Source: Castor canadensis (taxonomy: Eukaryota > Chordata > Mammalia > Rodentia > Castoridae). Taken from it: a stretch of DNA of 64,000 bases. The notes below the pieces were generated by a model, which had not been told where the DNA came from, ran no database searches, and saw only the letters and a program-made list of their open reading frames with translations. The stretch spans positions 158,735,973 through 158,799,972 of the forward strand of contig NC_133389.1 of NCBI RefSeq assembly GCF_047511655.1, in the 5' to 3' direction. The translations under genes were made by a program, and so were the position numbers. Each line of letters starts with the position of its first letter. Positions within the stretch are counted from its first letter, which is position 1. Below are positions 9,604 to 23,600 of this stretch, piece after piece.

Positions 9604-12600
9604 GTGAGGGGCGCCGAGGGCGCGCTGCGGCCGTCCGGGGCTGGGGCCGCTCCGGGGTCCCCGGGGTCGCCGCTGCTGTCAACGCCGCTGCAGCTGAGGC
9701 CGCGCCGCAGCCTGCAGCTCCCTCTCTGGGGCCGGAGAAGCAAGCCCTCAGCACCCTCTTAGAAACACGCATTTAGAAAATATTCCAGTGAAGTTTGACG
9801 ACAAGCAGATTGGCAGTTCGCGAATAAATATATACATTATTTAGGGGTAGGAGGGCAGAGAGCCTGGGAAGAGGGGGCGGGAAGCCAGAGACAGTAATTA
9901 CGACTGGTTGTGCTCCCAGTCCAATTTCCCCTCCGTCTCCTGCTGTCATTCCAGCCCGGTGACCTGTTGTTTTGCCAGCTCCTGTTTGGCGGATGTCTGC
10001 TCTGCCCACTTGTTAACCATTTTTGCTCGGATTCAGCCAGCGTAATCTCCCTGGGTAAAACCCCTCCAAGGAAAATTATTTTTGATAAAGGATTTCTTCC
10101 CTCTGGGCAGGTCTTATACGTATTCCAATAAACAGTCAGGAAAGATTATTATTATTATTATTATTATTTTAGAGATTTAGCAGATAAGAAATTAGATTCT
10201 AGAAATCATGAACCACACAGCCAGATTCATCTTTTGGTTTTTTGCTATGACCGCACACATGAGTAATGCACCACTCCTGACCATTGGCGGTAGAGAATCT
10301 GATTAGGCAAAAGTCCTCAGAATAAAAGTGGACACGGAAAATTGAGAGGTCCACGTCTTTTTCATATATATAATTACACGTGTAAAAGCAAATGCTGTCA
10401 GCTGTTCCACACCGCTCATCGACAAGCTATAAGGAAGAATGAAATTTTAGTGTCACAGCACTGTGTCTTATGCATTGAAAAATATATCGTAAGGATGCTT
10501 TAATAATGATTTTGCTCATGTTTATAACAAAAATCTCTATTAATTTTTCAGTGCATTTTTGAGACCTAAACTGGGGAAGCAATATGAAGCTTCTTGTGTG
10601 GTATGTGATTTTCACCATTTAATGATTATTTCCATATTACGTATAGTAATTTGAACCTTAAGAAAGACTAAATCATACCGGTTGTATGTATTAATTCATT
10701 TGGCAAATATTATTGAGTACCCACTCTGTGCCAGGCACAGTTCTACTGTTGGGGTAGAGTGAAGACAAAACAAAAACAAATATGACATTTACGGTGGAGG
10801 TGGACAAGTCACAAACAAATATGCACATAAAATACATAATAAGCCAGATGACGATGATAAGTGCTATGGGAAAAAAGAAAGAAAATTAAAAAGCAAAGGA
10901 GATGAGGAAGCACTGAACTGGGGGTTTTATTTTATAAACAGTGGGTGGATAAGGATTAATTACTAGTGGAGTGCTTAGGCAAAGATGTGAAGGAAGGAAG
11001 GTTGGAATCACAGGGTGAGGGAGGAACCCAGTGGGCAGTAAGTGGAAGGGTGGGGAGGGGCTGAGTAGTAGACGAGAGATACAACCAGGTGGTGGAGGGC
11101 CTTTCAGGGCAAATGTGAAAAGTCAAATTATGAATCAACAAAATGAAGACTATTACGTAGCAGAGGTTCATATGATGAGCGCCTATGAACTATCCTGAAC
11201 AAAATAATATGCAGTTCTGTATTTATACATCTTGTGTATATTCTGCAAGCTAGAAAGTGAATAATATAAAATAATTATAAAAATAGTGCCACAAATACTC
11301 ATACAAAATAAAGTGCACTTGACCTGAGGTTATAAGAACATCCCATATCCTTACAAATTCTTATTTTGCAAGTTGAGAAAATAAGACATGAAGTCATGAA
11401 GCAAAATTGAAATAGCTGTTAGTAGCCTTCATTATGATTGGAGCTTTTATATTTAATGCATTATATACTGTAAAAATAGAAAGCTGCATGCATATTTACA
11501 AATACCTACATGAATGGCCTTCTGATAAGGGGCTCTGAAGTGTGTAGGAGCCACAAATTATGACAAATCCAGCTGGAGAGCCAAACACGCGCACACATAC
11601 ACACACACAAGCACACAGGCACACACACTCAAATAGAATTTTGTTTTGTGGAGTCCCCTGTCCTTCAACATTGTCACAGACACATCTTTAATATATAACT
11701 TTCTAATAAGGTCCTGTTAATAGAATTTCTTGCTGTCCCTATCTCGTTAAAATAATTTGACACTTGAAATCTCTAAGCTTTGTTTAAACCATGCTGACAA
11801 TTACTCTAGCTTAAAATAACCATGACTTTTCTCTGTTCTTAGCAAAGATATGTCTTAACGTTTTTAATGTAGTCACAGAATATGAAATAGCTAAGTTACA
11901 TTTATGGAGAGGTAGATAAGGAACAAGATATACAGGCATGAATACAGACAATTTCCAGTGTTTAAAGAATTGTTTAAAAAGTTATACTAGTAACATTTAA
12001 AAAGAAAATGATATTAACTACCCAGAACTCCATGAGATTATGAAATACATAATCACTCCTCTTTGATGTATTCATTAGACTATATAAATTCTTTATAATC
12101 TTTTAGTGTCTAACACATCTTTCACTTAATGAATTCTTAGATACATGAGGACTGGGGAACTTTAACGTATTTGGATCTGCACCTCCAACATATCTAAAGG
12201 CCTTTGTTTAATATCTCTAAAAAGAAAAGTTGTGCTCCTTACCAAAACCTCAGTGTACCTTTCCTTTATGAAGATGAATTTCTTTGTTTTTGGTGGGACT
12301 GGGGTTTGAACTCAGGGCTTCATGCTTGCAAAGCAGGTGCTCTATCACTTGAGCCACACCTCCACTCCCTGAAGGTAAATTTCTTATTTTCCTTTTTTGA
12401 ATCAAAAAGTAAACAAGTTTCACTGGGTATTCTCTGTAGTAAACCAGTTTTTCTTCCACAAACACCCTGGTCATTTCAATAAAACAGTCAGAACACTTGG
12501 GACTAATATTGTGATCCTTTCATATGACAATTACACATATTTCTTGACCATTTGGGGAAATCAAGCACTAATCTCGTTCTTACGAGTTAAATCTTCATTA

Positions 12601-15600
12601 ACTATATTAACAGTATTTAATCCCCAATAACTTGTAGTGACATTCTCCACCCTCAAAAAGTCAAATTAAAACAAAACAAAACAAAAATCAAAAACCAAAA
12701 CTGAATAGGTGAAAGTTGTTTCCTGTTCTAGGATGCTACACTCTCTGAAAGCTTATTTAGTAAGAAAGTCTTCATAAAAAGCAAAGCAAAGATGGCCTAT
12801 TTCCCTGTTCAACTTCTTCTTTGCCTCCTTTCCTCTAGGTATTCAAAAGATATTAAGTGGTTTTTGTAGTTCCAGGGATTAGGTTAAGAAGGTTCTGTGC
12901 TGGATCATTTCTGGGAACATGGAATAAATCAGAGGCCCTAGTACCTGTTGAACAAATTGACACAAATTCTGTCTCTCAAGATGTTTTCAGGAAACACATT
13001 TCATTTTGGTCTGCCACTGTGACAACCCCTTTGATGACGCATCAACATTTTATAAATTATATTAAAAAATCTCTTGAGGTTAAGTGTGTTTTTTGTTAGA
13101 GGAAGTGTATCTAGAAGCTTATTTATAACTATTAAAGATCACTTAATAATTCAAAAAATAGGATCAAAAGCCTGCAAAGAAGGCTGGGCATGGTAGTACA
13201 ATTCTGTAATTCCCAGCTATTCAGGAAACTGAGGCAGGAGGATTGAGGTCCTAGGCCAGCACAGGCAAATGTGTGAGACCATGTAGGAAAAAATAAAATA
13301 AAAGCAGGAGGGAGAAATTTTAAAATAAATAAATAAATAAAGTAAAAGGGCTGGGGGTGTGGCTCGAGTGGAAGAGCATGTGCCTAGGAATCAGAGGCCC
13401 TGAGTTCAATCACCAGTATCACAAATAAGAAAAAAAAATAGCCTACAATAGACAATTAATAGGAAATTATGACTGCTGGTCAACATATACATACATCTGA
13501 TGCATCTAAAGAACTAGGACCAGTGATTTACATCTGTTAGGATATGATAGTACCTTGATGTCCATTTTTTTAAACAACTAGAATATTCCTTATTTTCGTG
13601 CTTTTTTTTTTTTAAATCTATAGTCCTTTGAACGAGTATTGGTGGAAAATAAGTTGCATGGCCTGTCTCCAGCACTCTCTGAAGCCATCCAGAGCATTTC
13701 CAGATGGGAGCTGGTACAAGCCGCCCTTCCACATGTTCTTCATTGCACAGCAACTCTGCTTTCAAACAGGAACAAGCTAGGTTGGTGCTCCTGCCTCACG
13801 CTGTATTGCATACCATTGTCTTTTGTGTTCAGTGCTCCTAAAAGCAGTATGTCTTGAGGGGTTGTGTCATCCTAGGCCCTGTGCACCCATTATCTCATTT
13901 AATTATCACAAAATTTCCCTCATATCAGTACCATCATGATTTCCGTTTTACCAATGAGGGAGCTGAATATCTTGTTTTTATTTCATAAGTAGTATACGAA
14001 TACATTCTCCTCTGGAATGTTAAAATATTAGAGTTTAGCTAAAGACTCTCATTTACCTAAGATGAGTCCTGTCTGGCATTTCCTCTTTATTCTTCCAATT
14101 CCTAAATTTGGCAGATTCTCCCATGACACTTCTCCAGTTTTGTAGTACTACATGTGTTTGTGTACATAAAGATTATTTCATGTGCTGGTGTGTATCCCAC
14201 TCCCTTCACTACTTTGGGTCTCTGCTCAGATGTTACATGTAGAAGGGCTTTCTAGATCATGTTGTCTAAAATAGAATAGTGGCTATCTTCATCAGAGACT
14301 ACACTTTCAACCACTACTGCCTATTTGGGAATATTTGGGTATCTGACTAATGAGACGTGATTCATGCAGATTCTACCTATGTGCAGAGATTACAGCCAGT
14401 AAGAAAATCCAAAAAACAAGGAGCTTTGCCACCAGTGGTTCTTAGAAATATAGAGAAATGCTAGTGCCTCCTGGAAAACTGAGCCACAGAGCAAAGTAGA
14501 GATATTCTACCCAGACCAAAGGTTGATATTCATTGCTGAGCTCACATAGCTTACCTTTATCTGACCATGTGGTTGTGCCATGCAGGCCACCAGGATAAAC
14601 TGGGTGTTGCTGAGACAAAACTCCTTCACACCCTGCACTGGATGCTCTTGGAGGCCCCCCAGGACTGCAACAGTGAGCGGTTTGGGGCCACAGAAAGAGG
14701 CTCCAGCTGGGGTGGCAGCAGCAGCGCGTTCATCCACCAGGTGGAAAACCAGGGTTCTCCAGGGCAGCCTTGCCAAAGCAGTTCCAATGATGAAGAAGAG
14801 AACAACCGAAGGAAGATCTTCCAGAACTCCATGGCGACTGTGGAGCTTTTCGTGTTTCTGTTTGCTCCTCTGGTACATAGGATCAAAGTAAGCAGTAAGC
14901 TAGCTTCAGGGCTCGGGTGCTATGGAGATGAGTGGAGGATGGGCTACAAAAGATATATCTGTATTTGTTTGTGCATGTCTTTGTGTGGTCTTACAGAAAG
15001 TCAAAGCACAGAAAGTTTTATTTTTATGTTAAACTAGTGAACATTACTCCAAAAACTCAAATACTCACATATTCTTTACCTACTTAAAAAATCTTCTATG
15101 GTAATTCATCTGTCTCAAGATAAAACCCAACACTTAGATATGGTATATAAGGTGAAGCATGTTCTAGGGCTTAAATTCCTTTCTTGGGTTATCAACTGTC
15201 AATCTCCACCAGCCACCTTCTGATTTAGCCTTGGTAGCCATTTCCTGAGTATGCTCTTGCTGTTTGATCTGCCTCTTGTCTCTTCTTCTCATCGTCCTTC
15301 AGACTCCAATTTCAAAGTCATCATTTCCATGAAGCTGTTACTTAGACCTTTCTCATGCAGACTTAGTCACCATCTACTTTATAATTTTTGTAGCATTTTG
15401 TAATTACCTCTATTGTTATATGGGACCCAGAGCAGAAGTTTTAAGTTTTTGTGTCTTATGAACTTTTTGACAGTTAGCTACTGCCTAAGAATTGCATTTT
15501 TAATATTTCAAAACAGAAAATATGGGATTGTACAGAAACAAATTATCTTTTAATGTGATTACATTTATTTATCATTTGGATTTATAAAAGAAAATATAAC

Positions 15601-18600
15601 TTGAAATCATTGTGCTCCCACTTTCTAGATGTGTGACCCTGGTGATATTACTTAACCTCTTAGATCCTCAATTGCAGAAAATTGTGGATATAATATAGGG
15701 TGAAGACGCATAATCTCATATTCCATCTGAATGCTATGACAAGAGACAAGAAGGAATTTGGATGCTAAAGTGACTTTCAGTAGAATATTATGACCGTAAT
15801 GAATAGGTGTTCAAATTAGCAATGTATATATGAAGGTGACTATGGCCACTGGCAACTACTGTGAGGGAGATGGACTAATGAGTCTTTTTACCCCAGTCTA
15901 GTTTTCTAAAGCATTCACTTTTAATTAACTCTGTCCTATTTCTGGTAGGAATTGCCTCATGAAATCATGGAAACAGACATTGGTAAAAGCAAGGAAAGTA
16001 CCTGTAATGTGTAGATAGAGATTCTACCAGTGTCTACACCTTCTTTTTTTCCTCAGGACTTCTTTACCTCTACCAGCTCTACAACTGTTTGAATACCAGA
16101 AAGTGTCTTCTCCAACTACTGTTTAGATGTCTTCTTAAAGGAGACTATAGGAGAAAAATTAGGGTCCCAGTGTTCAGATAGTCCTTCAACTTAAGAATTA
16201 CAAAGGAACACACCCACAAAGGAGGAGCCATAGGTTCTATATGTATTCAAGTCTTACGGGCTACTGGAGTTCATTGGTATTGTTTGGAGAAAGTGGAAAT
16301 ACGTTAACTTAATCAATGATTGTGTATGGATGCTGAGGAGGAAATGCTTGAGAAGATCTCAACTTCTCTTGAAAAATAATAGTTTTAACCTAGTTATGAA
16401 TACACCAAATAAAGCAAAATGATAACAGTAAATGTCAGTGAGTGTTAAGTGTCACACCCGTATAGCAGATGTTAAAGACCAGCATTTTGGTTCAGGAGAC
16501 TTTAACACTTCCTGCAGCAATTTCTACTGAGGTCTTATTTGTGTTAAGATTATTTGTAAGAAGCATAGAAAAAGATTGTGGTCAGAAACTAAGAAATCAT
16601 TACAACCAGGTCAATTGAGGTTTGGCTTCCTGTAATTCTGGAGGCAAATCTGATAAGCCTTGCTTAATGTTAGTTCCCTGTTTGCTGGATGGTATGTGCA
16701 GACTTCCTCCAAATATATTTCAAGGGAATTGAGATTACTGTCCCCTAACCTCTTGACTTATCTGTGTAGCTGCTTCTTTAGTATCTCAAGTTGAACATCT
16801 AAACAGCATCCCATCCTTACTATGTCAGGTATTGCTGCTCTGCACATTACCCAGCTTTATTAATGCCAATGCCAAAAGTCCTTGACACCTTGCTGTGTCA
16901 CACTCCACTTCCTAGCATGTAGCAAACTTTGTAACTATATTTCCATTTAGATTGTACCACTTCTAATTTTTCTCTCTACTCTCACCCTACTCTAACCATC
17001 TTTCACTCAGGTGATAACAATAGCTTTCCAAATTGTCTCTCCTTCCACCTTTATCCTTTCTCAAACTATTCTCAACAATAAGTGAACTTATTCAAACATG
17101 TCCAGCCATGCCACTGTGCTGCTCAAAACCCTCCAGTAACTTACCTTCTTCCACAGTAATTGCTGAAGTCCTTACTATGTCCAATCAGGCAATAAATTAT
17201 CTGTCTAGCAATTGATGACTGCCCGATCTTATTTTTTCTACTCTCCCTCTCATTCTCTTGACTCCAGGCATTCAGTTTATTGGCTGTTTCTTGACACAAT
17301 ATGCAAACATAGGGCCTTTGCACTTGCCAATCCATTCCCATGGAATATTTTTTCTAGAGACATCTACATGGTAGCTGCCTTATTCCATTTAGATCTTGTC
17401 TCAAAAGCCACCTTCTCACTATGGTTCCCATGGCCTTCTTGACTAAGAAGTTAACACCTTGCCTGATGCATCCCTTCACCTGATTTACGTCTCTTTTGCA
17501 CTGTGAACAGGGACTTCTGTATACTCTGTTCCCTGTTGTATTCAAGAACCTAGAATAGCACCAGGTGCATGGTATGTGCTCTATAAATATTTGTGGAATA
17601 AGCATGGGATGCATTTGACTAAATATTCTGTGAACTATCCTAATGTTACTACGGAGAACCTAGAGGCCTTTTCATTGTTGTTACTCTGTGTCTCTGCTTC
17701 TAATGATGGCAGGACCCCAGCCTGGTCTTTAGCTTTGGATAAAGGCCTCTCTACCAATGGGCGAACTTATCCAGGGATTTTTATCAGCCTTTTCAGCTGA
17801 ATAATCAATTCACCATTTGAAGAACTACTTGCCTTTTTCTATTTTTCTAATTTCTTCCCAACTTTTATCCTTCTAGCTCAGTGGTTTTCAGCTATGACTG
17901 CATGTGATGGTCACATATGATAGGGGAACTTTAATAAACCTCACAGAGATTCTAATTTAATGAGTTTGGGTAGGAGAGGTAGGTGAGCCCTTAGCTTCCT
18001 ATGTTTTAGAGCTCCTAGGTGATTATAGTAATGAAATCAGAGTTGCAAACCACTGTCCTAAGTGAATTTCTGGGTTTCAGCTGTGTTCATTAGTCTTCAA
18101 TCACATTATCTGCTTCCATTTTCCCACTATTTGTGAGGCTGAGTTGCTTAAGATGTAATTTCACAATGCCATATATTTGGACTTCTATAATATGGCCTGC
18201 ATTTTAAAACCTCAGCCTCTAAAAATAAAGTAGCAATGAAGCAGAAAATGTGTTTATGGAGGAACTTTCAATTATAGATAAATCATGTGGGCATGGGTTG
18301 TAACTCAATCCCAATTCAGCAAGTATTTACAGAATATTTGTTGTGCACACAATTATAAATGTTGTCTTAAGAGCTGGGATGATGCTGGTGGCTCAGAAGG
18401 AAGAGGGATGCTTGATGTATCACTGCCTCTAAGGAAGGAGGGAACATTACAAAATAAGCACACTCTGAAGGGTCGAAGTATATTAACCTGATTCAATGAA
18501 ATGCAAGATGGAGATGAACTGGAGAATAGAAAGTCACCATAGCCAGCCACCAAGGGTATTGCCTTATGAGAGAGAAATAGGAATAATTTTATAATTAAGA

Positions 18601-20598
18601 GAAATGATAATGTAACCATGACTGAAGAGTTCTGCTAATACTCTTGTAATAAAAGGTCTCCATTACAGCAAACACAAAACAACACTTTGTATGTTCCATG
18701 TTTTTCAAAGCTACATTTTGATTAATTACTTATTTTGCATGAAGCAGATTGCTGTGATTTCTGTTGCCATTTCAGTGATAACTTAGGGTCATTGGTTTAC
18801 ACTAGAAATACTTATCTGGGTAGTGAAAGAAGTTTAGCAGATTGTCCTCCTCTGACAATAATCTGTAAATAATGATGCATTGACTGGTACAAGGCAGTTA
18901 CTGGATATAGATCTTCTCTGCCCCCAGGAATCTGACCTCACCTTCCGACTGGCCAGTGGGCTTGTTATATGGCAGCCTATGTGGGAGCACAGACAGCCCG
19001 AAGTCTCTGGCTTCACAGCACTGGTAAAGCCCGTCAGGAACATCATTACAGGTTCGTGACTCAGACATCCAATGTTGTGGTATTAGCAGATTCCCTCATG
19101 TACAGGAGTAAGGGTGATGGGATTATTTGTCTTTAAGAAGCTAAGAGAAAGTAAATATGTCTGAGAGGTTATCTAGGAATCTCTGGTATAGGGCTTATTC
19201 ACATGAGACAAAATGCCAAATGAGGGACATTTGAGTCTATTACATGACTTTGAGTAGTAGTACATGTCTGTACCTCAGTTCCCTCATATGTAAAATGGGA
19301 ATTAAAAAATCATATTAATATTACTTGCAGGAATATTATGAGAAATAAATGCATTAAAATACGTAAAACAGCTTAGAAGAATGCCTGGCTCATAGTAAGT
19401 GAATAAGCAAGATCTATTATTAGTTATTATTTTATCGTCATCATGGTAAATCGAGGTAGATTATTCCTTAACAATCTCATCATAGTGTTTCATTGCTATC
19501 AAAGCATTTTGCTTTAGCAAGTGTCTAATGAGATAGCCATATTGTTGAATTGTAAGAAAAGCACAACATGATAAATTAAACAGTAAACAGTAGACTCACA
19601 CTTCACTCCATATCTATCTCTTGCTATGTATGGGCCCTAACTTTCCTGAGCATTTCCATTAATGTAAAATAGAAATAATATGCCACTTTATATGGTTTCT
19701 TAGTTAGCAGTAAATGAAGATGCACATAAACTGCCCATTTTATAGTAAGTGCTTTAAAATCCCACCCTTTTAGTCTCAACTCTATTTTAACATCACTAAC
19801 AAAACTTGAAAACAAAAAAATCATGTGGTAAGTCCACAGAAGCATATGTTCACAAACATATACACACATATATTTATACAGTTTGCTTACTTCATAAGGC
19901 TTTCATGCAGACAGTGGAGTAAAATGCATATAAAAGAGCTTTCTAAATGGAAACAAGTTCTTACATGCATTTTTTTCCACATTACCTAACACACCCTTAA
20001 AAGGTACATAATATGCTAAGGAATCTGTGTGACCAGGGAATGCCATACTAGACACATATTTATAAGATGCTTAAAGTAAAAAATAGAGCTACTGGAAAGA
20101 AGAGTGAACTTTGTCACATACTAAAAGTAGATTAATTCCACAACTTACACGCATATAAAATATTAACTCATGAAATATAAATTCAAGTATGAAGTCTGTC
20201 ATAGTTTCAAATGTCAAGAAACTAATAGGAAAAGGTGTCATAACCAGGAATCTACTCAGATTCTATGCATGGAATGAAGTTAATTACTTTAGATTTAAAC
20301 TACTGGAGAGTGAGTATAGGACAGATGTAAGATGATTTCCAGAACAATAGACATACAGCAGAAGAGAGTAAACATTTGTAAGTATAACAAAATTATTAGT
20401 GAAAAAAACGTGTCTCATATCTTTATGGTATGTGATTAAAAAAACTTAATTTTTTGATAGTTTGTCTTCCTATTATTTTCATCCTCCTATTTCCTCTTCT
20501 TCTTCTCCTCCTCCTCCTCTCATTCTTTTCTTCTTTTTCTTCCTCTTCTTCTCCTTCTCCTTCTTCTTCTCCTCCTCCTCCTTCTTCTTTTCTCTCTC

Positions 20599-20645
<47 letters not shown>

Positions 20646-20646
20646 G

Positions 20647-20678
<32 letters not shown>

Positions 20679-23600
20679 CCCTGTGCAGTGCTAGGGATTG
20701 AACCTAGGGCCCCATGCAGTCTAGCCTACTATTATACCACTGAGTTTTACCTCCAGCCCCATCTCTTTTTGATTAATACATAAACTATCATTTAGCACAT
20801 ATATAAAAGCTACTATGAAACTGTGGCCCTCTATGAAAGTCCTTGACTATTCACCTCACCCTCCCTTTGCTTTTAGAAAATACTCAAAATTGGTTTCTTT
20901 CCCCTGTGCCTGATCTCATGGACTTGAAAGGGTACCCAGAATCTGCCCAGAATCTGAGGGGAAATTAGACTCAGCTTAGACAACACAGAAAAAGCGATGC
21001 CTGATTGTGACCTTGGCAAATCACTTTCCTTCTCAACACAGTTTACTTTCTCACCACTTAAGTGAAGCATTGCCACCTAGTTTCCCACTGTTCCTGACCC
21101 TAAGGTAAAGATGTGACTGACTTGAGCCTTCCCTTGGGGACAGATTAATGTGGTAGTTAAAACACAGACTCGAGTCAGGCAGGCTGGCTGGTAAGTTAAG
21201 CTTCCTGTGCCTTGGTTTCTTCATCTGTAAAATGAGCATTATAATAATATAGCATTACTATTGGGCTACTGAAAGGGTTAAGTTAGATAATGCATGTAAA
21301 ATGCTTAGAACAGGCAAATGCATGTAGTAATTGCTGAGTAGATGGTACCTATTGTTATTCTTAGTGTTGCCAACTTTTTAGCACCTTTACCTTCTGAGTC
21401 AGACTGAAGAGATTAAAACATTCATAACTGAAAAATGCTAAGATTTTTGAATTGGCTATTTTATTTCTCTTACAACATGTGTTATTAAATGTCTCCTTTC
21501 ACTGTGATCAGGATCTATTAAAATCATTAAATTATCTATTAAAATGGGCTTTTATTTGAAGATGAAATTAACTTATAGAATAAGTTCATTTATAATCTTC
21601 ATGATGGAATTTCTCTCATCTTGGCAGCCAAAAGAAGTTCTCCTATCAACAGTCAAAGTCAGACCTGTGAATCACCTAATCAAGACACAAGACACAGAGA
21701 GGTTAGTTCATTATAATTTTGAGAAAAGGGAAGAAGGAATTCTTTGATGAAGTGTGCTATAAAGGATAAGACATAGTTCTAAATTCATACTGCAGAACTC
21801 AAAGCCCTCTCTTCCTCCTTGAAGGTACAACTTTTAGCAGCCTCAAGTTTTGTCTCAGTCACATGTGACAATTAATTTTATGTATCTTCCAAGTATACAG
21901 CCACTGAAAAATACTGTGTATGACTAGTATTTTATCTCAATGATTAGTGTGTGATTAGTAGTGCTTTTATCTCAGTGGCTGCCATGTAACATTCAATACA
22001 TGTTGTCATTTTTCATCTCACATTAAATAAGGTATCATCCAGTTCTCAATTATTGAATCCTTTAAGTTGTTTAGGTAAGTACAATATAGGTTAAATAGTA
22101 TCTCAGGGAGTGGAAGGAGGGAGGAGGAGGGAGGGCATAAAGTGCAGTGCCACCTATTAATAAATCTAAAGCTTAATAGAGTCAAATTTAGCCATCTAAA
22201 ATGGAATATGAAAAATGAAACTATATAGTTCAATGCAAATTTCTCACATTTGGTTCATGCAAGAAAAAAATGAAGGCCAGGATAGGTGAAAACTACATAG
22301 AAATGCATACTACTATTATCTTGTCATTAGATGACCTGTCTTCACTTTCAATTCGACTTCTACAAAGTGAAACTGAATGCCTTCAATCAAAATTGGATCC
22401 TCTTTTCAATTGATATACTGTGGTCAGGAATATCTCCAGCCTTTTTTACCCTCTAACTGGAAATTTTAGAGTTCTAGCATAACTACCATTTACTGAACAA
22501 TTGTTTACCTTATTATTTATATGCTTTTAGGTTTGTATATTTTTCATATTCAGCATCTTTGAAATTGAAGGTGCCTGACAATCTTTGCCTTCCTACAGTC
22601 TCCCTGCCTGGTAGCTTTTGATATGACTGTCATTCTGTGAGCATGAATTTGTTGTTTCCAGCATCAAAATTTGCAGTATCATGGTTGGTGACTGAGAAGA
22701 AAGTCAGAGAGGATAATGGAGTACTCGTTTTAGAAATAACTCTTTTATGAGATAACACTCTTGACACAAAGAAAGTTATGCTTTAGAAAAGCTCAAATAT
22801 TAACATCTCTGAGTTGAGAATTCTAAATATGAAGACATTTTAGAAATACCTATACCAATTCAATTTCCTCATACTCTCCCTTTACATGTATATAGGATGG
22901 ATATATATATATACAGATAGAGATATATAATCAAAAGCTAGGGCTAAGTAAGCCTAAAATAGCTCCTTTAGTAAGTCTATAATAAAAAGTCTTTGCTGAT
23001 AAGTCAAGTGTCCTAGTTTAGTTAACAGAGTCTCTTTTTCTTAGTGGTGCATAAAATAAGAGTGTCTTATAAATGGTGACATCTTAAATACAGTGAAATA
23101 TGTAAAGCTCATATTTTTCTGGACTTTATCCTCTCTTTTGATTTCTTGCCAAGTCATATTGTTTTCTTTTTCACTATGTTGCTAAGATGTATTTTTATTC
23201 TCTATGCCCACTACTGCCCTCTAAATCAAGGGCCTCATAACTTGATTGCAGCTTGAACCACCTAATTGGATTTTCTACCTCTGTCCTTCCTGGCTTGAAA
23301 CAGCCCTCTAATTTTTTCAAAATCTCCCAAATCATCTAACATGAAACATACATAGTATACTTGTACTATAGGATTCTTAAGTCAAATTCAGAAGATTTAT
23401 TCATGAAATTTCTATTTTTGTTTTTCTGCAAATTATGGTTGAATCATACTTTGTTTTGTGTATGAAAATCATGTAAGTGCTAAAATACCATGATAGATTT
23501 TTGAAGGTTTTTATACTATAATGAAGCATTTAATCTGCAATGCCTATTGAAAATATTTCATATTACCTGGGAAAAATTACATTTACCAGCTAAACGTAAT

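Larger units (their letters stand above)
8880..9760 (+). promoter_or_regulatory. UNC80: CpG-island promoter of UNC80
   Basis: The base composition changes sharply from AT-rich flank to GC- and CpG-rich DNA spanning exon 1. No TATA box lies at a useful place. GC boxes (GGGGCGG type) are at about 9237-9243 and 9369-9375, with another at about 9872-9879 in intron 1. The pattern fits a dispersed-start housekeeping/neuronal CpG promoter. Large ORFs on both strands here are by-products of high GC. Confidence 0.85.

Noticed and set aside
8808..9772. Long minus-strand ORFs (up to 292 codons) in the CpG island
   Set aside because: Composition-driven: Pro/Ala/Arg/Gly-rich translations in several overlapping frames, no domain, and they cover the UNC80 promoter.
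12285..12370. True tRNA gene
   Set aside because: A and B box-like sequences are present, but no cloverleaf is formed and the unit recurs as a SINE with target-site duplications.
14567..14886. Extra ORFs in other frames and on the minus strand over exon 4
   Set aside because: Shadows of the UNC80 exon; only the frame joined to exons 3 and 5 matches the protein.
20454..20783. Leu/Ser-rich ORFs
   Set aside because: Translations of the CT/TCC microsatellite.
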